A DNA stretch of 56,974 nt from CAYGZM01 sp964354365 (GCA_964354365.1 CAYGZM010000009.1:1-56974); one strand, 5' to 3'. Shown: positions 26,523 to 36,103, numbered from the stretch's first letter. Notes: generated by a model from the sequence alone, not told the origin. Numbers and translations: made by a program.

Positions 26523-27433
26523 TAATAATTTAGGATGCCCGCCCACCCAATACCTAACTTATGGGCGTAAATAATCGCGATACACAACACCACCCACAGC
26601 ACCAGCCCAATTTGAAACGGCAAGTCGCGCAGAATAAGCTGCACCGGCCCGGAGAACCTCCCCGTTTGCATCAGCGCACTGAACCGGAACACGCAGTACA
26701 AAACCACCGGTGTCGTATAAATCAGCTTGTCGCTGAAAATGCCGACCGTCCTCTCATCCGTCGCATAGAGCAAAAAGCACACAATCGCCAGCCCGCTCGT
26801 TACATCCAGCATGTGCGCCAGCAGCTCCGGCGTGTAGCCGCCCAGCGTCGCCCGGAACAGCTCGCTGTTCTCGCCAAGCTGCGCTATCTCGCTGCGCCGC
26901 TTGCCAAAAGCCAAAAACAAACACAATGCAAACGTGCAGATTATCAGCCACGGCGAGATACTCACGTTGACGGCAACAGCCCCCGCAACCGCTCGCAGAC
27001 AAAATCCGATCGATATGACAACACAGTCTAAAATCATCACCCTCTTCAGAAAAAGCGAGTAAAGGACCATCAGCACAATATATGCAACAATGATTCTTCC
27101 AAGGCCCGGGTCGAGGACAAAACTTCCGAGAATCGCCCCAGCCGCACACACAATCGATAGCACCATCGCAGAGCCGACGTCAACCGTACCCGCCGCAATC
27201 GGCCGCAGCCGCTTCTCCGGGTGCAGCCGATCCGTCCTCCGGTCCGTTATGTCGTTAAAGATATACGCCGCCGACGATGCCGCACTAAAGCAGAAAAAGC
27301 ACGCCACCGCAGCCGCTATCGCAAAAAACACCTCGCCCACCGGCCCGGACAGCCTCTGGCCGAAAATAAGAGCCGCAAAAACAAACACGTTCTTCATCCA
27401 GTTCGATGGCCGCATTATCTGCAGATATCGCAT
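26519..27433 (-). CDS. UbiA-family prenyltransferase, decaprenyl-phosphate phosphoribosyltransferase-like
   Basis: 304 residues with about eight or nine membrane segments. The first Asp-rich motif is NDITDRRTDRLHPEKR followed by RPIAAG, and the second is LKRVMILDCVVISIGFCLRA. Both agree with the group that transfers 5-phosphoribose to polyprenyl phosphate (as in mycobacterial Rv3806c) more than with quinone or heme prenyltransferases. The product would be a lipid-linked pentose donor. Start ATG 27433 has AAGGAG seven bases upstream; an in-frame GTG at 27469 lacks this. A possible terminator overlaps the stop. Confidence 0.85.
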   Translation of the reverse strand: MRYLQIMRPSNWMKNVFVFAALIFGQRLSGPVGEVFFAIAAAVACFFCFSAASSAAYIFNDITDRRTDRLHPEKRLRPIAAGTVDVGSAMVLSIVCAAGAILGSFVLDPGLGRIIVAYIVLMVLYSLFLKRVMILDCVVISIGFCLRAVAGAVAVNVSISPWLIICTFALCLFLAFGKRRSEIAQLGENSELFRATLGGYTPELLAHMLDVTSGLAIVCFLLYATDERTVGIFSDKLIYTTPVVLYCVFRFSALMQTGRFSGPVQLILRDLPFQIGLVLWVVLCIAIIYAHKLGIGWAGILNYY

Positions 27434-27579
27434 TGCTCTGCTCCTTTGTACCAGACCACTATGATTCACCCCTCTTCAAATCTCAGCCCCACTTCCACTG
27501 CCAGCGCCGCCCACACCCATTCCACTACTCACCGGCAAAAACATCGACATCCGAGCCGATAACAGGTAAAATTATACCG

Positions 27580-27595
27580 CAGCAGGCGCCTGCTG
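27580..27595. promoter_or_regulatory. perfect 16-bp palindrome next to a -10-like box
   Basis: CAGCAGGCGCCTGCTG is a perfect palindrome immediately followed by TATAGAAT (27596-27603), a good -10 sequence about 80 bases upstream of the HAD gene. This is the layout of an operator over a promoter. Confidence 0.4.
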
Positions 27596-27682
27596 TATAG
27601 AATATTGCGCCTGGCCGCCAGATGCGAATCAGAAGTTCCGCAAACTACGAGAGCCGACTGCTTTCTTGGGAACCGCACAGAA

Positions 27683-28366
27683 ATGATTACAACCGTTATC
27701 TTTGACCTCGACGACACCCTCTACGATGAAATCGACTACTGCCGCAGCGGCCTCGCCTGCGTCTCCGAGCGCCTCGCCCGCCTGCCCGGCGCGCCGGCAG
27801 CCGAGCGCATCTTCGAGGTCCTCTGGAAGCAGTTCTCCGCCGGCAATCGCACCAAGACCTTCAACGCCGCCCTCGACGACCTCGGCCTAACCTGCGACGA
27901 CCGGCTTATCGCCGAGCTTGTCCAGCTTTATCGCATCCACGTCCCGAATATCACGCTGCCGTCCGACAGCCGTAACGTCCTCACCCAGCTTGGCCGCAAA
28001 TACACCCTCGCCCTGCTCACCGATGGCTTCCTGCCAGCGCAGCGATTGAAGGTCCAGGCGCTGGGAATCGAGAATTATTTCAAGACGATACTCTACACCG
28101 AAGAGCTCGGCAGAGACTCCTGGAAGCCCTCCCCCGCCGGCTTCGAAAGAATAATGCAGACCCTCAACGCCCCGCCGCAGTCTATGGCCTACGTCGCAGA
28201 CAACGAGTTGAAGGACTTTATCGCACCCAACAAGTTAGGCATGGCCACCATCTGCCTCCTCCGCCCCTCTCGAATCCATACCCAAACCTCCACCGATCCC
28301 AACGCCAAACCTCACCACACCATTACCAAAATCGCCGACCTCCCCGCCCTGCTGGCCGCTCTGTGA
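27683..28366 (+). CDS. HAD-superfamily hydrolase
   Basis: 227 residues with the four HAD motifs: FDLDDTLYDE (nucleophile Asp near residue 8), LLTDGF near 112, SWKPSPAGF (Lys) near 148, and YVADNELKDFIAPNKLGM (motif IV) near 173. A helical cap lies between motifs I and II, as in the phosphoglycolate-phosphatase or pyrimidine-nucleotidase type. The substrate cannot be told. Start ATG 27683 opens directly into motif I; an upstream in-frame start would add residues with no family support. Confidence 0.85.
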   Translation: MITTVIFDLDDTLYDEIDYCRSGLACVSERLARLPGAPAAERIFEVLWKQFSAGNRTKTFNAALDDLGLTCDDRLIAELVQLYRIHVPNITLPSDSRNVLTQLGRKYTLALLTDGFLPAQRLKVQALGIENYFKTILYTEELGRDSWKPSPAGFERIMQTLNAPPQSMAYVADNELKDFIAPNKLGMATICLLRPSRIHTQTSTDPNAKPHHTITKIADLPALLAAL

Positions 28367-28407
28367 CATTGCCGGAGCCGCTCCGCAACATCACCACACC
28401 AGCGAAC

Positions 28408-28656
28408 CCAATAGATCACTTGGCCCACAACCTCCGCAATTTCTTGCGACGTCTGGCATTGCCCAAATCAGTGAAGAAATGGTCGCTGAGAACACTGCGT
28501 GAGAAGCTGATCAAGATCGGAGCCAAGGTAGTCTGGCATTCCAGATACATCATCTTCCAAATGGCAGAAGTAGCTGTTCCGAGGACACTTTTTCGTCAGA
28601 TCCTTGACCGTATCAGGCAACTGCGTTCTTTGCCAATACCTGCGAGGCCGGGATGA
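28408..28656 (+). pseudogene. IS1380-type transposase, C-terminal remnant
   Basis: The frame encodes LRNFLRRLALPKSVKKWSLR, TLREKLIKIGAKVVWHSRY and FQMAEVAVPRTLFRQILDRI, the characteristic C-terminal end of IS1380-family (DDE group 1) transposases. The catalytic N-terminal three quarters is missing. The remnant abuts the HAD gene, whose stop lies just upstream, so the insertion sequence was cut down by deletion. The sequence to about 28770 may hold the old right end. Confidence 0.75.
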
Positions 28657-28804
28657 TATGTCAAACTGCTGAAAATCTGGTTCTGGAACGGAGGTCAACG
28701 GTGGCGGTGTGCCAATACAGTGGGGAAAAGCGGATTCTTAACGCAAATACGCGGCTTTTCTTGTGTTTAATCCCACATAGACTGCTGAGTTCTTAAGAAA
28801 TTCA

Positions 28805-28833
28805 TTGAAATTCCAGCGTGCTTTTGGTACTAT
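28805..28833 (+). promoter_or_regulatory. sigma70-type promoter of the secreted beta-helix protein
   Basis: TTGAAA (28805-28810) and TACTAT (28828-28833) are 17 bases apart, about 100 bases ahead of the start at 28935. Confidence 0.5.
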
Positions 28834-28934
28834 AGGTCTTGAATTTCATTGGAGTGCATCAGGAAAAGTGTTGAAGCGTGCAGAAATGCCGTTTGTGAAG
28901 TCAAATGGGAAATGTGAAATAAGAAAGAAAAATC

Positions 28935-31340
28935 ATGCGTACAAGATTCAAAGCAATTTCAATTGCACTATCGCTGAGTGTAATCGTGGTGATGGTTCCG
29001 ATGGAAACGGCCAGCGGATATGGTGGAGGCCCTCACCAGTTTGTGACATGGAAAGCGATGGAAGAGTTCAACAAATATTATCCCGATTCCGAGCCAAATC
29101 AAAACGGTCTTACGATTGGCTATGGCGCCTGGGAGGAAGATGAGGTCGATCTGGTCTTTGGTTACAGCGGTCCCGAGAAGACGGTACCGCATTTCTGGGA
29201 TGCAGACGAGGGTTGGCTTGATCCTGTGACCATGCTGTATTATGAATTGGATCATCCCAATGCATGGCAAAAGATATCGGGTATCGGCATCGAGGATTAT
29301 GATCCGGACTGGCCTTACATGGGTCTATGGCATCAGGCCTTGTATTTTTATTCTTTTGGCAACAAGGTGTACGCTTACAGTCTCTTGGGACATATTGCCC
29401 ATCTGATCCAAGACATGAGTGTGCCGGCACATGTCCACGAGGATGCGCATCCCTTGTGGGATGCTTATGAAAGTCATTTGGATAGTGGTTACGAGCAGGT
29501 TCTTGACCATTTGGACCCATGCCAAATGAGTCAAGGCTTGATTCAGTGTCCTGCCCCCTTCGATCAGGGGCTGGGGGCGATTGGCTACCTCATGTACACG
29601 ACCAATCAGCGTGCGGACTTCTTTGGCTCGGAGGGCGACACCGCTACGGATTTCGCCAGGGGGGATATGTTTGATCCGCTGGGCTGGATCGACCCCGGTT
29701 ACTGGCCATTGGGGTTGATCTATTATCGCAATCCAGGGAATATGTTTGATGATTTCTGGATGTGCGACAACTGCAAGACGATATGGTGCTATGGGGATTC
29801 CTGTGGTACTGTTTGTTCCTTGTGCGGTGGCCATGTGACAGATAATTGTGCTGCGACTTTCATTGCCAAACACTATACACTGGTCTATGCGATCCGGGCC
29901 ACGGCGACTTTATTTGAGGTATTTCTGAAGGCGGTGACTCCCAAAACCTCTTTGGAGATTGGCGATCGCTATATCCTGGCTGATGGTACGATGTACATCT
30001 CACCCGATTCACAATTCACACTGACGACCAGTGACGAAACTTCGACCGCAAAGGTAACAAGTTACCGTGTAATGGGCGATGGGTATGACAACGGTTGGCA
30101 GACCTATAGCGGGCCGTTCACCTTCAATCAAATGCAGGCCGGATTGGCGGATGGCCCGTATACGATCCTATATCGAAGTCTTAATGGTGCTGGTAATTTG
30201 GAGGCCGATCAATCCAAAGAAGTCTATTTGACAACCAAGCCGGGGGATTATCGGGTGAGCTTGTCCACGGGCGGTTCGTATCTTGGGATCCAGGCCGCGA
30301 TCGATGCGGCACCCAACGGCTGCACCATCGCGGTTAGGCCCGGGACCTTCCGGGAATGCGTGGATTTCAAGGGAAAGGCCATCACGCTACGGGGCGTCGG
30401 AGGGGCCGAAGTGACCACAATTAACGCCGGCGGCGGGCTCCATGTGGTAACCTTTGCCAATGCGGAGGGCGCCAATTCCATCCTCGACGGCTTTACGATT
30501 ACAGGCGGCAACGCAACCGGCGTCGGTTTACCCAACGACAGCGGCGCGGGGATTCTTTGCAACGGGACCCAGCCGGTGATCCGAAACTGCATCATTACGA
30601 ACAACTATGCTGCAGGTCAGGGTGGGGGAATTTTCATGGCGATAATATCTTACCTTCTTCCAATGTCTCCCGTTCTTCAGAACTGCCTGATCCACCATAA
30701 TTCAGCGAAAAATGGAGGCGGTTTGACGTCAGTTTATTCTCAGCCGACGATCGCCAACTGCACCTTCTCGGCCAATGTGGCCCAGGAAGGGCTCGGCGGC
30801 GCGATCGCCTCTTTCGCGAACGGCCCGGGGAATACTCCGATTCTAACGAATTGTATCCTGTCGGGAGATTTTCCGTGGGAGATTGTCTATTCGACCTTTT
30901 CCCCGATCGTGTTGAATTCCGATGTGACACAGGATGCTGTCTGGATAGGGTGGAATAACCTCAAGACAGATCCGAAGTTCGTGGATGCCAACAATGGGAA
31001 TTTCCGTTTGGCGGCGGATTCGCCCTGTATCGGGGTCGGGGACAACAATGCGACCTATCAGGGGGAGACGGACCTGGACGGCTATCCGAGGAAGCTCGAC
31101 GGACGCTGCGACGGCACGGGCATTGTGGACATGGGGGCGTACGAGTTCAGCTACGCCTATCGGGGCGATCTGGATACCAATTGTACCGTGGATTTTGCGG
31201 ACCTGGCAATCCTGGCGGCGGCGTGGATGCACGAACCCGCTGACCGAACCATCGATATCGAACCAGTACCTGCCGGGGACGGGACGGTCAACATCCTCGA
31301 CTTTAGCATCCTTGCAGAACACTGGATGAAGGAGATTTAA
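28935..31340 (+). CDS. secreted zinc-phospholipase-C-like / beta-helix / dockerin-like protein
   Basis: 801 residues with a signal peptide (1-28). Residues 30-330 resemble zinc-dependent phospholipase C/S1-P1 nucleases: HQFVTWKAME, GAWEEDE, and LLGHIAHLIQDMSVPAHVHE near 150-172 supply the His/Asp metal ligands. A Cys-rich insert (CDNCKTIWCYGDSCG..CSLC) lies near 275-300. Then come a linker domain and a right-handed parallel beta-helix (about 450-690) with GFTITGGNA and QNCLIHHNSAKNGGG rungs. The last 65 residues carry two short repeats, DTNCTVDFADLAILAAAWM and DGTVNILDFSILAEHWM, a dockerin-like calcium module. It acts outside the cell and may dock on a surface partner. Codon use is less GC-rich than in neighbours. 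Confidence 0.8.
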   Translation: MRTRFKAISIALSLSVIVVMVPMETASGYGGGPHQFVTWKAMEEFNKYYPDSEPNQNGLTIGYGAWEEDEVDLVFGYSGPEKTVPHFWDADEGWLDPVTMLYYELDHPNAWQKISGIGIEDYDPDWPYMGLWHQALYFYSFGNKVYAYSLLGHIAHLIQDMSVPAHVHEDAHPLWDAYESHLDSGYEQVLDHLDPCQMSQGLIQCPAPFDQGLGAIGYLMYTTNQRADFFGSEGDTATDFARGDMFDPLGWIDPGYWPLGLIYYRNPGNMFDDFWMCDNCKTIWCYGDSCGTVCSLCGGHVTDNCAATFIAKHYTLVYAIRATATLFEVFLKAVTPKTSLEIGDRYILADGTMYISPDSQFTLTTSDETSTAKVTSYRVMGDGYDNGWQTYSGPFTFNQMQAGLADGPYTILYRSLNGAGNLEADQSKEVYLTTKPGDYRVSLSTGGSYLGIQAAIDAAPNGCTIAVRPGTFRECVDFKGKAITLRGVGGAEVTTINAGGGLHVVTFANAEGANSILDGFTITGGNATGVGLPNDSGAGILCNGTQPVIRNCIITNNYAAGQGGGIFMAIISYLLPMSPVLQNCLIHHNSAKNGGGLTSVYSQPTIANCTFSANVAQEGLGGAIASFANGPGNTPILTNCILSGDFPWEIVYSTFSPIVLNSDVTQDAVWIGWNNLKTDPKFVDANNGNFRLAADSPCIGVGDNNATYQGETDLDGYPRKLDGRCDGTGIVDMGAYEFSYAYRGDLDTNCTVDFADLAILAAAWMHEPADRTIDIEPVPAGDGTVNILDFSILAEHWMKEI

Positions 31341-31557
31341 TCTGGGAGATAACCAATCGGTGGGATTCCTGTTAAGAACTTAATCAAGGCAGCTTAGACC
31401 TGCCTTCTACCTTGAGCCTTTCATCCTCAATCTTGCATCCGGCGTGAATCCATTCGGATACGGTTCTGTCTGTAATAAAAGAAGTAATTTTTATTTTAAA
31501 AGTGATAATGTTCAATAAGTCAAATTCAATACACGAATTGTCTTTTGGAGCAAGACA

Positions 31558-32008
31558 ATGTCAAAGCGCTTCGCGTTTAGGGTATTCACCGCTGTACTGA
31601 TCCTCTTCGTATCCGCCGCAGCCCCCGCCATATCCGTCAAAACAGAAATGGTGCCGATGCGGGACGGCACGAAGCTCGCAACCGATATCGGCCTGCCAGA
31701 CGGCGACGGACCCTGGCCAACCATCATGATCAGAACGCCCTACAGCAAACCCTCAATGTACGCCACCGCCGCACTGGCCGTCCAGCACGGGTACGCCTGC
31801 GCCGTACAGGATATGCGGGGCAGATTCGACTCAGAAGGCGAAGACTACCCCGTTTTCCTTCACGACGGCTGGGGCGAGCATCAGGACGGCTACGACACCG
31901 TCGAATGGATCGCCGCCCAGGAATGGTCCAACGGCAAGGTCGGAGGCTTCGGCATAAGTGCGCCGGGCATCGCCCTCAATATGCTCGCGCCGAGCCGCCC
32001 CCGCCGCC
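31558..32008 (+). pseudogene. CocE/NonD-family hydrolase, truncated
   Basis: ATG 31558 with TTGGAG upstream. A signal peptide (1-25) is followed by MRDGTKLATDIGLP, TPYSKP, VQDMRGRFDSEG and the serine region WSNGKVGGFGISAPG, all from the N-terminal part of CocE/NonD or X-Pro dipeptidyl-peptidase-like hydrolases. These are normally 550-650 residues with Asp and His later. Homology ends near 32005, where the C-terminus of a Gfo/Idh gene on the opposite strand begins. The open frame continues to 32148 only as antisense of that gene. Without the Asp and His it should be inactive. Confidence 0.75.
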
Positions 32009-33307
32009 CTACAGAGACCACGGCGACCTCATCGCCCGCGCAAGCATCCTGTTGGCCGCATCGTCGCCGACAAATCGCTCGTTCTGAGGGTCCCACCTCA
32101 GCTTGCGCCCCACCCGCAGACAGATATTCGCAGCATGGCACGTCGTAACCGACCGATGTGAGGCCTCCGCGCCGGATATCGGCTGGCTCCGGGTCTTGAC
32201 GCAATCGAGAAAATTGCGGTGATGACCCGTCATATATTCATACCCTCTCTGCACAACCTTGACCTCCCGCATAATAGCCTCGCTCGAAGCGGTGATCTTG
32301 CCCGTATCATCGACGCTTACCCAGCCCTCGGCCCCGACAAACTTGTTTCCCCTCGGCCCCCTGCCCGGCTCGGTCTCATCGTGCATTATCATCTTCACGC
32401 CGTTCGCATACCTCGCAACCACCTCAAACCGCACCGGCGTATCGAACAGCCCGTCCTTCGGGTGCTCGGCCCATCCCTCGTACTCCACCGGCCCTGTGTC
32501 CTCGCTGTCGTTCGCCCACTGCGCAAGGTCGTTGAAGTGCGCCCCCAGGTCCGTCAACTGCCCGCCCGAGTAGTCATAAATCCACCGAAAACTCCCGTGA
32601 CATCGCCTCTGCGTATAAGGCTCAAGCGGCGCCGGCCCCAGCCACGTATCATAGTCGAAGCCCGCCGGAACATCCTGCGGCTCCTGCGGCGGACAAGTCG
32701 GCCCGTTGTGGTAATAGCAATGCAGCGTATCAAGCCGACCGAGCATCCCGCCGCGAGCGATATCCACCCCAAACCGAAAACACCCGTTGCTCCGCCGCTG
32801 CGTCCCCGACTGATATACCGTCCCCAGCCGCTTCATCGTATCGGCCACCGCCCTGCCCTCCGCGACAGTCAGTGAAATAGGCTTCTCGCAGTAGATATCC
32901 TTGCCCGCCTTCGCGGCCTCGATGGAGATTATCGCGTGCCAGTGGTCGGGCGTTGCAATAAGAACCGTATCAATATCACCGCGAATCAGCACCTCACGAA
33001 AATCGTTGTACGCAGCGCAGTCTTTGTTCCCGTACGCCGAGTCAACCGTCTCTTTCGCCGCGTTGCGATGATTCGCATCCACGTCGCACACCGCCAACAG
33101 CCGCAAGTCCTCGCACGTAAGAAAGTTCCGCAGGTTATGCATCCCCTGCCCGCCAATGCCCACCGCCCCCATTGTCAGACGTCCGCTCGGCGCAGCAGCC
33201 CCGCCCCTGCCAACGGCCGATGATGGGATGATATAGGGCATCGCCGCCGCAGATGTCATCAGCCCCCCCGCCCCCTTCAGAAATGACCGTCTATCGAGAG
33301 TTCTCAT
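32009..33307 (-). CDS. Tat-exported Gfo/Idh/MocA oxidoreductase
   Basis: 432 residues. The twin-arginine signal LDRRSFLKGAGG opens the protein. The Rossmann domain shows GAVGIGGQGMHNL, TPDHWHAI and CEKPISLTVAEG, the EKP motif of the family. A C-terminal alpha/beta substrate domain ends with FVGDDAANRMLARAM, typical of complete planctomycete members. NAD(P)-dependent sugar oxidation in the periplasm is likely. GGAG precedes the ATG. Its 3' end meets a truncated CocE gene. Confidence 0.9.
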   Translation of the reverse strand: MRTLDRRSFLKGAGGLMTSAAAMPYIIPSSAVGRGGAAAPSGRLTMGAVGIGGQGMHNLRNFLTCEDLRLLAVCDVDANHRNAAKETVDSAYGNKDCAAYNDFREVLIRGDIDTVLIATPDHWHAIISIEAAKAGKDIYCEKPISLTVAEGRAVADTMKRLGTVYQSGTQRRSNGCFRFGVDIARGGMLGRLDTLHCYYHNGPTCPPQEPQDVPAGFDYDTWLGPAPLEPYTQRRCHGSFRWIYDYSGGQLTDLGAHFNDLAQWANDSEDTGPVEYEGWAEHPKDGLFDTPVRFEVVARYANGVKMIMHDETEPGRGPRGNKFVGAEGWVSVDDTGKITASSEAIMREVKVVQRGYEYMTGHHRNFLDCVKTRSQPISGAEASHRSVTTCHAANICLRVGRKLRWDPQNERFVGDDAANRMLARAMRSPWSL

Positions 33308-33386
33308 CTTGTGTATCTCCAGTCAAGCTTGCATCTGCAAGTCCAATCAGCCACCTTCTCTCCTCCGTAAATCTCTCACTTATGAG

Positions 33387-33626
33387 TTCTGCAAAATTGC
33401 AGACGTAGCGTGGGCTTCAGCCCACCAATTCGGTGGGGCAAGCCCCACCCTACCCAGAAAAAATCGTTCCTTCGAGTTTGCTCAGGATGGTGAACCTGTC
33501 GAACCATTGTTGATTTTTTCTTTTCGAGGGCAACATATTGTACCGTAATCGCTTACATAATTATTGAAGAAAATCATAAAAGAGATTTTCTTCAACAATA
33601 TAGGCCTAACCTGCAATTTCGCAGAA
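33387..33626 (-). repeat. 166-bp inverted-repeat element, interrupted copy
   Basis: In reverse orientation, positions 33626 back to about 33510 align with the first 115 bases of the element at 42582. The other terminal repeat (33387-33402) is present but short. About 105 bases of other repeat sequence, including CTTCAGCCCACC/GGTGGGGC, are inserted between. Confidence 0.8.
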
Positions 33627-34063
33627 GCCTTCTCCCGCCTCGCCACCCCCACAATCCACCGAAGGCCAGCATATCGGCCCTTCAGGCCGCAGTCAAGCAC
33701 AGCCCTTCACACGCATAACCCCCGCCCCAGCGCCTCTGCGGCTGCACAAATATGACCCGCCCGCCGCCCGAACCGACCGCGTTATCCTTCTGCATACCCC
33801 TTTTCCCGCCCGTCTTTAGCCGTGCGAAACACCCTCGTGGCACGGCCATCCAGTGCCACGGGCATCCTGCCCGTCGTCGCACGAGCTTCTCGTGGCACGG
33901 CCATCCTGGCCGTGGTCGCACGGGCTTCCAGCCCGTGCCCTGCCGCCAAGACCGCAAAATCAGTTGTCCGCCTAACCACGCACCTTTTCCCGCCCGTATC
34001 ACGCCATAAACGTCCGAGAAAACCGCCCCGCCGCCCAAAACCGCCCGACGCCCGCTTTTTTTG

Positions 34064-34092
34064 TTGACTTTGCACCGCCGAAAAACGATAAT
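34064..34092 (+). promoter_or_regulatory. sigma70-type promoter of the coiled-coil membrane protein
   Basis: TTGACT (34064-34069) and GATAAT (34087-34092) are 17 bases apart, 58 bases ahead of the ATG. Confidence 0.6.
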
Positions 34093-34149
34093 AGAATATC
34101 CGAATGGGCTTTACAGGCGATTCTTCGTTATCTCTAAGGAGTTTTTACT

Positions 34150-35589
34150 ATGCCACCTCGCAAAAAACAGCAGAGCAACGCATTGCTCTACACGCTTATC
34201 GCTTTTGTCGGGCTTTTCATCGCCGCCGCCACCTGCGCCATCATCTTCTACGTCAAGACCGAAGACTACAAGGCAAAAGAGGCCGCGTTACGGCGGGATA
34301 TCGATGTCCTCGCCACCCCGCAGGAGCAGCAGAGGCTCGGAACCATCATCGGCACAAAAGAGAAGCCGAGCTGGCTCGGAACTATGGTTGACTGCTTCGA
34401 CAGCGCTATGGCGATGGTCACCGGCACGGCCCCGCAGAATATCCACGCCCAGGCCAAGCTCAGCACCGCCGCAGCCGAAGTCAAAAAGGCCCTCACGCTC
34501 GCGCAGCAGTATGTCACCCTCGCCAGCGCCGACCCAAATACCGTCGGGCTTACGCGAGTCGTCGCCGACCTCAAAGCCGCGCTCGACAACACGACCGCCG
34601 CCGTGCAGGACGCCGAGAAACGCTACGCCGAGCAGAAGCAAAGATACGACGACGCAATGGCCGCGACCCACGAATTTCAGCAAATCCTCCTCGCACAAAA
34701 GGACATACTCGTCCAGAAGGTCAACGAAATCGAGCAGGACTACAACCAGCTCAAAGCCCTCGTCGAGAAGACCGCCGACCAGCGGATCCAGACCGCGCTG
34801 GCCGAGCTCGACAAGGAAAAGGCCAACCTCGACAAGCTCAATCAGCAGCTCCTTTCAACTCAGGCCCAGTTGGACCTGACCGGGCAAAAAATGAAACGCG
34901 CCCAGGAGCAGGTCGCCAAGACCATGCCCCCGCCGGACAGCAACGCCCCCGCCATGATCGCCGACGGCAAGGTCATTCTGATTGACTACAATACCAAGTT
35001 GGTTCACATCGACAAGGGAAGCAAAGACCGCGTCTATCCCGGCCTCACCTTCGCAGTCCACGACAAAAACGCCCCGATCCCCCAGGACGGCAAAGGAAAA
35101 GCCGAAATCGAAGTCTTTGACGTCCAAAAAACCTTCTCCGCCGCAAGAATCATAAGCGAAAACAAAAGAAAGCCTGTCCTCGAGGGCGACATCATCGCAA
35201 ATCTGATCTGGGACAGCGCCAGGAAGAACGTTTTTGTTATCGCTGGCAATTTCGACCTCGACAACGACAGCGGCCTCGACATCGACGCACACACCAAAAT
35301 GAAGGCCCTCATTGAAAAATGGGGCGGCAGAGTTGATAATGCCGTCTCCGTCGATACCGATTTCCTTGTCCTCGGCAAGCAGCCCGAAGTCCTCAAGAAA
35401 CCCACCGTTGAACAGCTCGAAATCGACCCGCAGGCAATGGATAAGTATGAGGCCTCGCAGCGCATCCGCGATGACTACGAGAAGGTCCGCTCCCAGGCTC
35501 AGGCCTTGTGGATCCCGATCTTCACTTACGACAGGTTCCTCTATTTCATCGGATACAAGCAGCAGTCCGCCGCCGCCGGCGCCTTCTAA
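34150..35589 (+). CDS. membrane-anchored coiled-coil protein with BRCT-like C-terminal domain
   Basis: 479 residues. One membrane segment (ALLYTLIAFVGLFIAAATCA, residues 10-30) is followed by an extracytoplasmic coiled coil (about residues 85-265, Ala/Gln/Lys/Glu heptads). A beta-rich part (about 270-350) precedes a segment at 355-420, NVFVIAGNFDLDND...ALIEKWGGRV...DTDFLVLGKQ, whose Gly-Gly and hydrophobic spacing recall a BRCT domain. Function unknown; a structural or envelope role is an inference. TAAGGAG precedes the ATG and a promoter lies upstream. Confidence 0.75.
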   Translation: MPPRKKQQSNALLYTLIAFVGLFIAAATCAIIFYVKTEDYKAKEAALRRDIDVLATPQEQQRLGTIIGTKEKPSWLGTMVDCFDSAMAMVTGTAPQNIHAQAKLSTAAAEVKKALTLAQQYVTLASADPNTVGLTRVVADLKAALDNTTAAVQDAEKRYAEQKQRYDDAMAATHEFQQILLAQKDILVQKVNEIEQDYNQLKALVEKTADQRIQTALAELDKEKANLDKLNQQLLSTQAQLDLTGQKMKRAQEQVAKTMPPPDSNAPAMIADGKVILIDYNTKLVHIDKGSKDRVYPGLTFAVHDKNAPIPQDGKGKAEIEVFDVQKTFSAARIISENKRKPVLEGDIIANLIWDSARKNVFVIAGNFDLDNDSGLDIDAHTKMKALIEKWGGRVDNAVSVDTDFLVLGKQPEVLKKPTVEQLEIDPQAMDKYEASQRIRDDYEKVRSQAQALWIPIFTYDRFLYFIGYKQQSAAAGAF

Positions 35590-36103
35590 CCCAAGTTACG
35601 CAGTTAGCGGGCAGGATCGCGGTTTTGAGCAGCGATAACGCGGACTCTTGGCAAAAGTCTTCACTACATCCGGTTTGGACTTATTTCAACCATCCCGGAA
35701 ATCGGGGGTTCTACGAGCGCAAAGTGGCCGTGAGAGGGGTCGTGGGAGATTGTGGGGCGTGGTTGAGAATAACGGTGGGCTGCGACGAGAACACTTTTGC
35801 GAGAGGGAGGAGGGAAATGCTCACAGCCCACCGGATATTCGTTATGGCAAACCGTTGCTTGCGAGTCAAGAGGCGATAGGGTCCAACGTCCTCACAGCAT
35901 GCCCGAGAATCTCACAGAGTCCACGCCAGTGGGCTTCTACGGTGCGAACGAACCTTGGAGGCCTGTCTAATAGGCTTGGTTTACTTGCTCTTTTGCATGT
36001 GAATCTCGGCGGTGAACCAGAAAGTTTGAAATGAAATGAACTTTTGGCTTGATTTGGGCGAAGATATTGTTATAGAATGAGGTTTGCAAGACAGGAGAAC
36101 ATT
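35590..36103. other. gene-poor stretch with one repeat copy
   Basis: Apart from the repeat at 35774-35845 and its 20-codon minigene, no gene is seen. A weak promoter for the Panacea gene, TTGATT (36049-36054) with TATAGA (36071-36076) at 16 bases, lies at the end. Confidence 0.45.
35774..35879 (+). repeat. structured leader repeat with minigene, copy 1
   Basis: GGTGGGCTG and CAGCCCACC form inverted arms around GGAGGAGGGAAATG, an excellent ribosome-binding site and start. The minigene (35817-35879) encodes 20 residues beginning MLTAHRIFV. Copy 2 lies at 37997-38094 in the same orientation with the same first nine residues. Confidence 0.6.

Larger units (their letters stand above)
33308..34149. 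other. gene-free stretch filled with repeats
   Basis: It holds a copy of the 166-bp element (33387-33626) interrupted by a GTAGGGTGGG-type repeat, and a CGTGGCACGGCCATCC repeat (33838-33950) of the kind whose spurious translation reads ILPVVARAS. The gene-free end carries a promoter at 34064-34092. Confidence 0.65.

Noticed and set aside
33822..34067. 81-codon frame with ILPVVARAS
   Set aside because: This is the well-known translation of a planctomycete-type intergenic repeat, not a protein gene.
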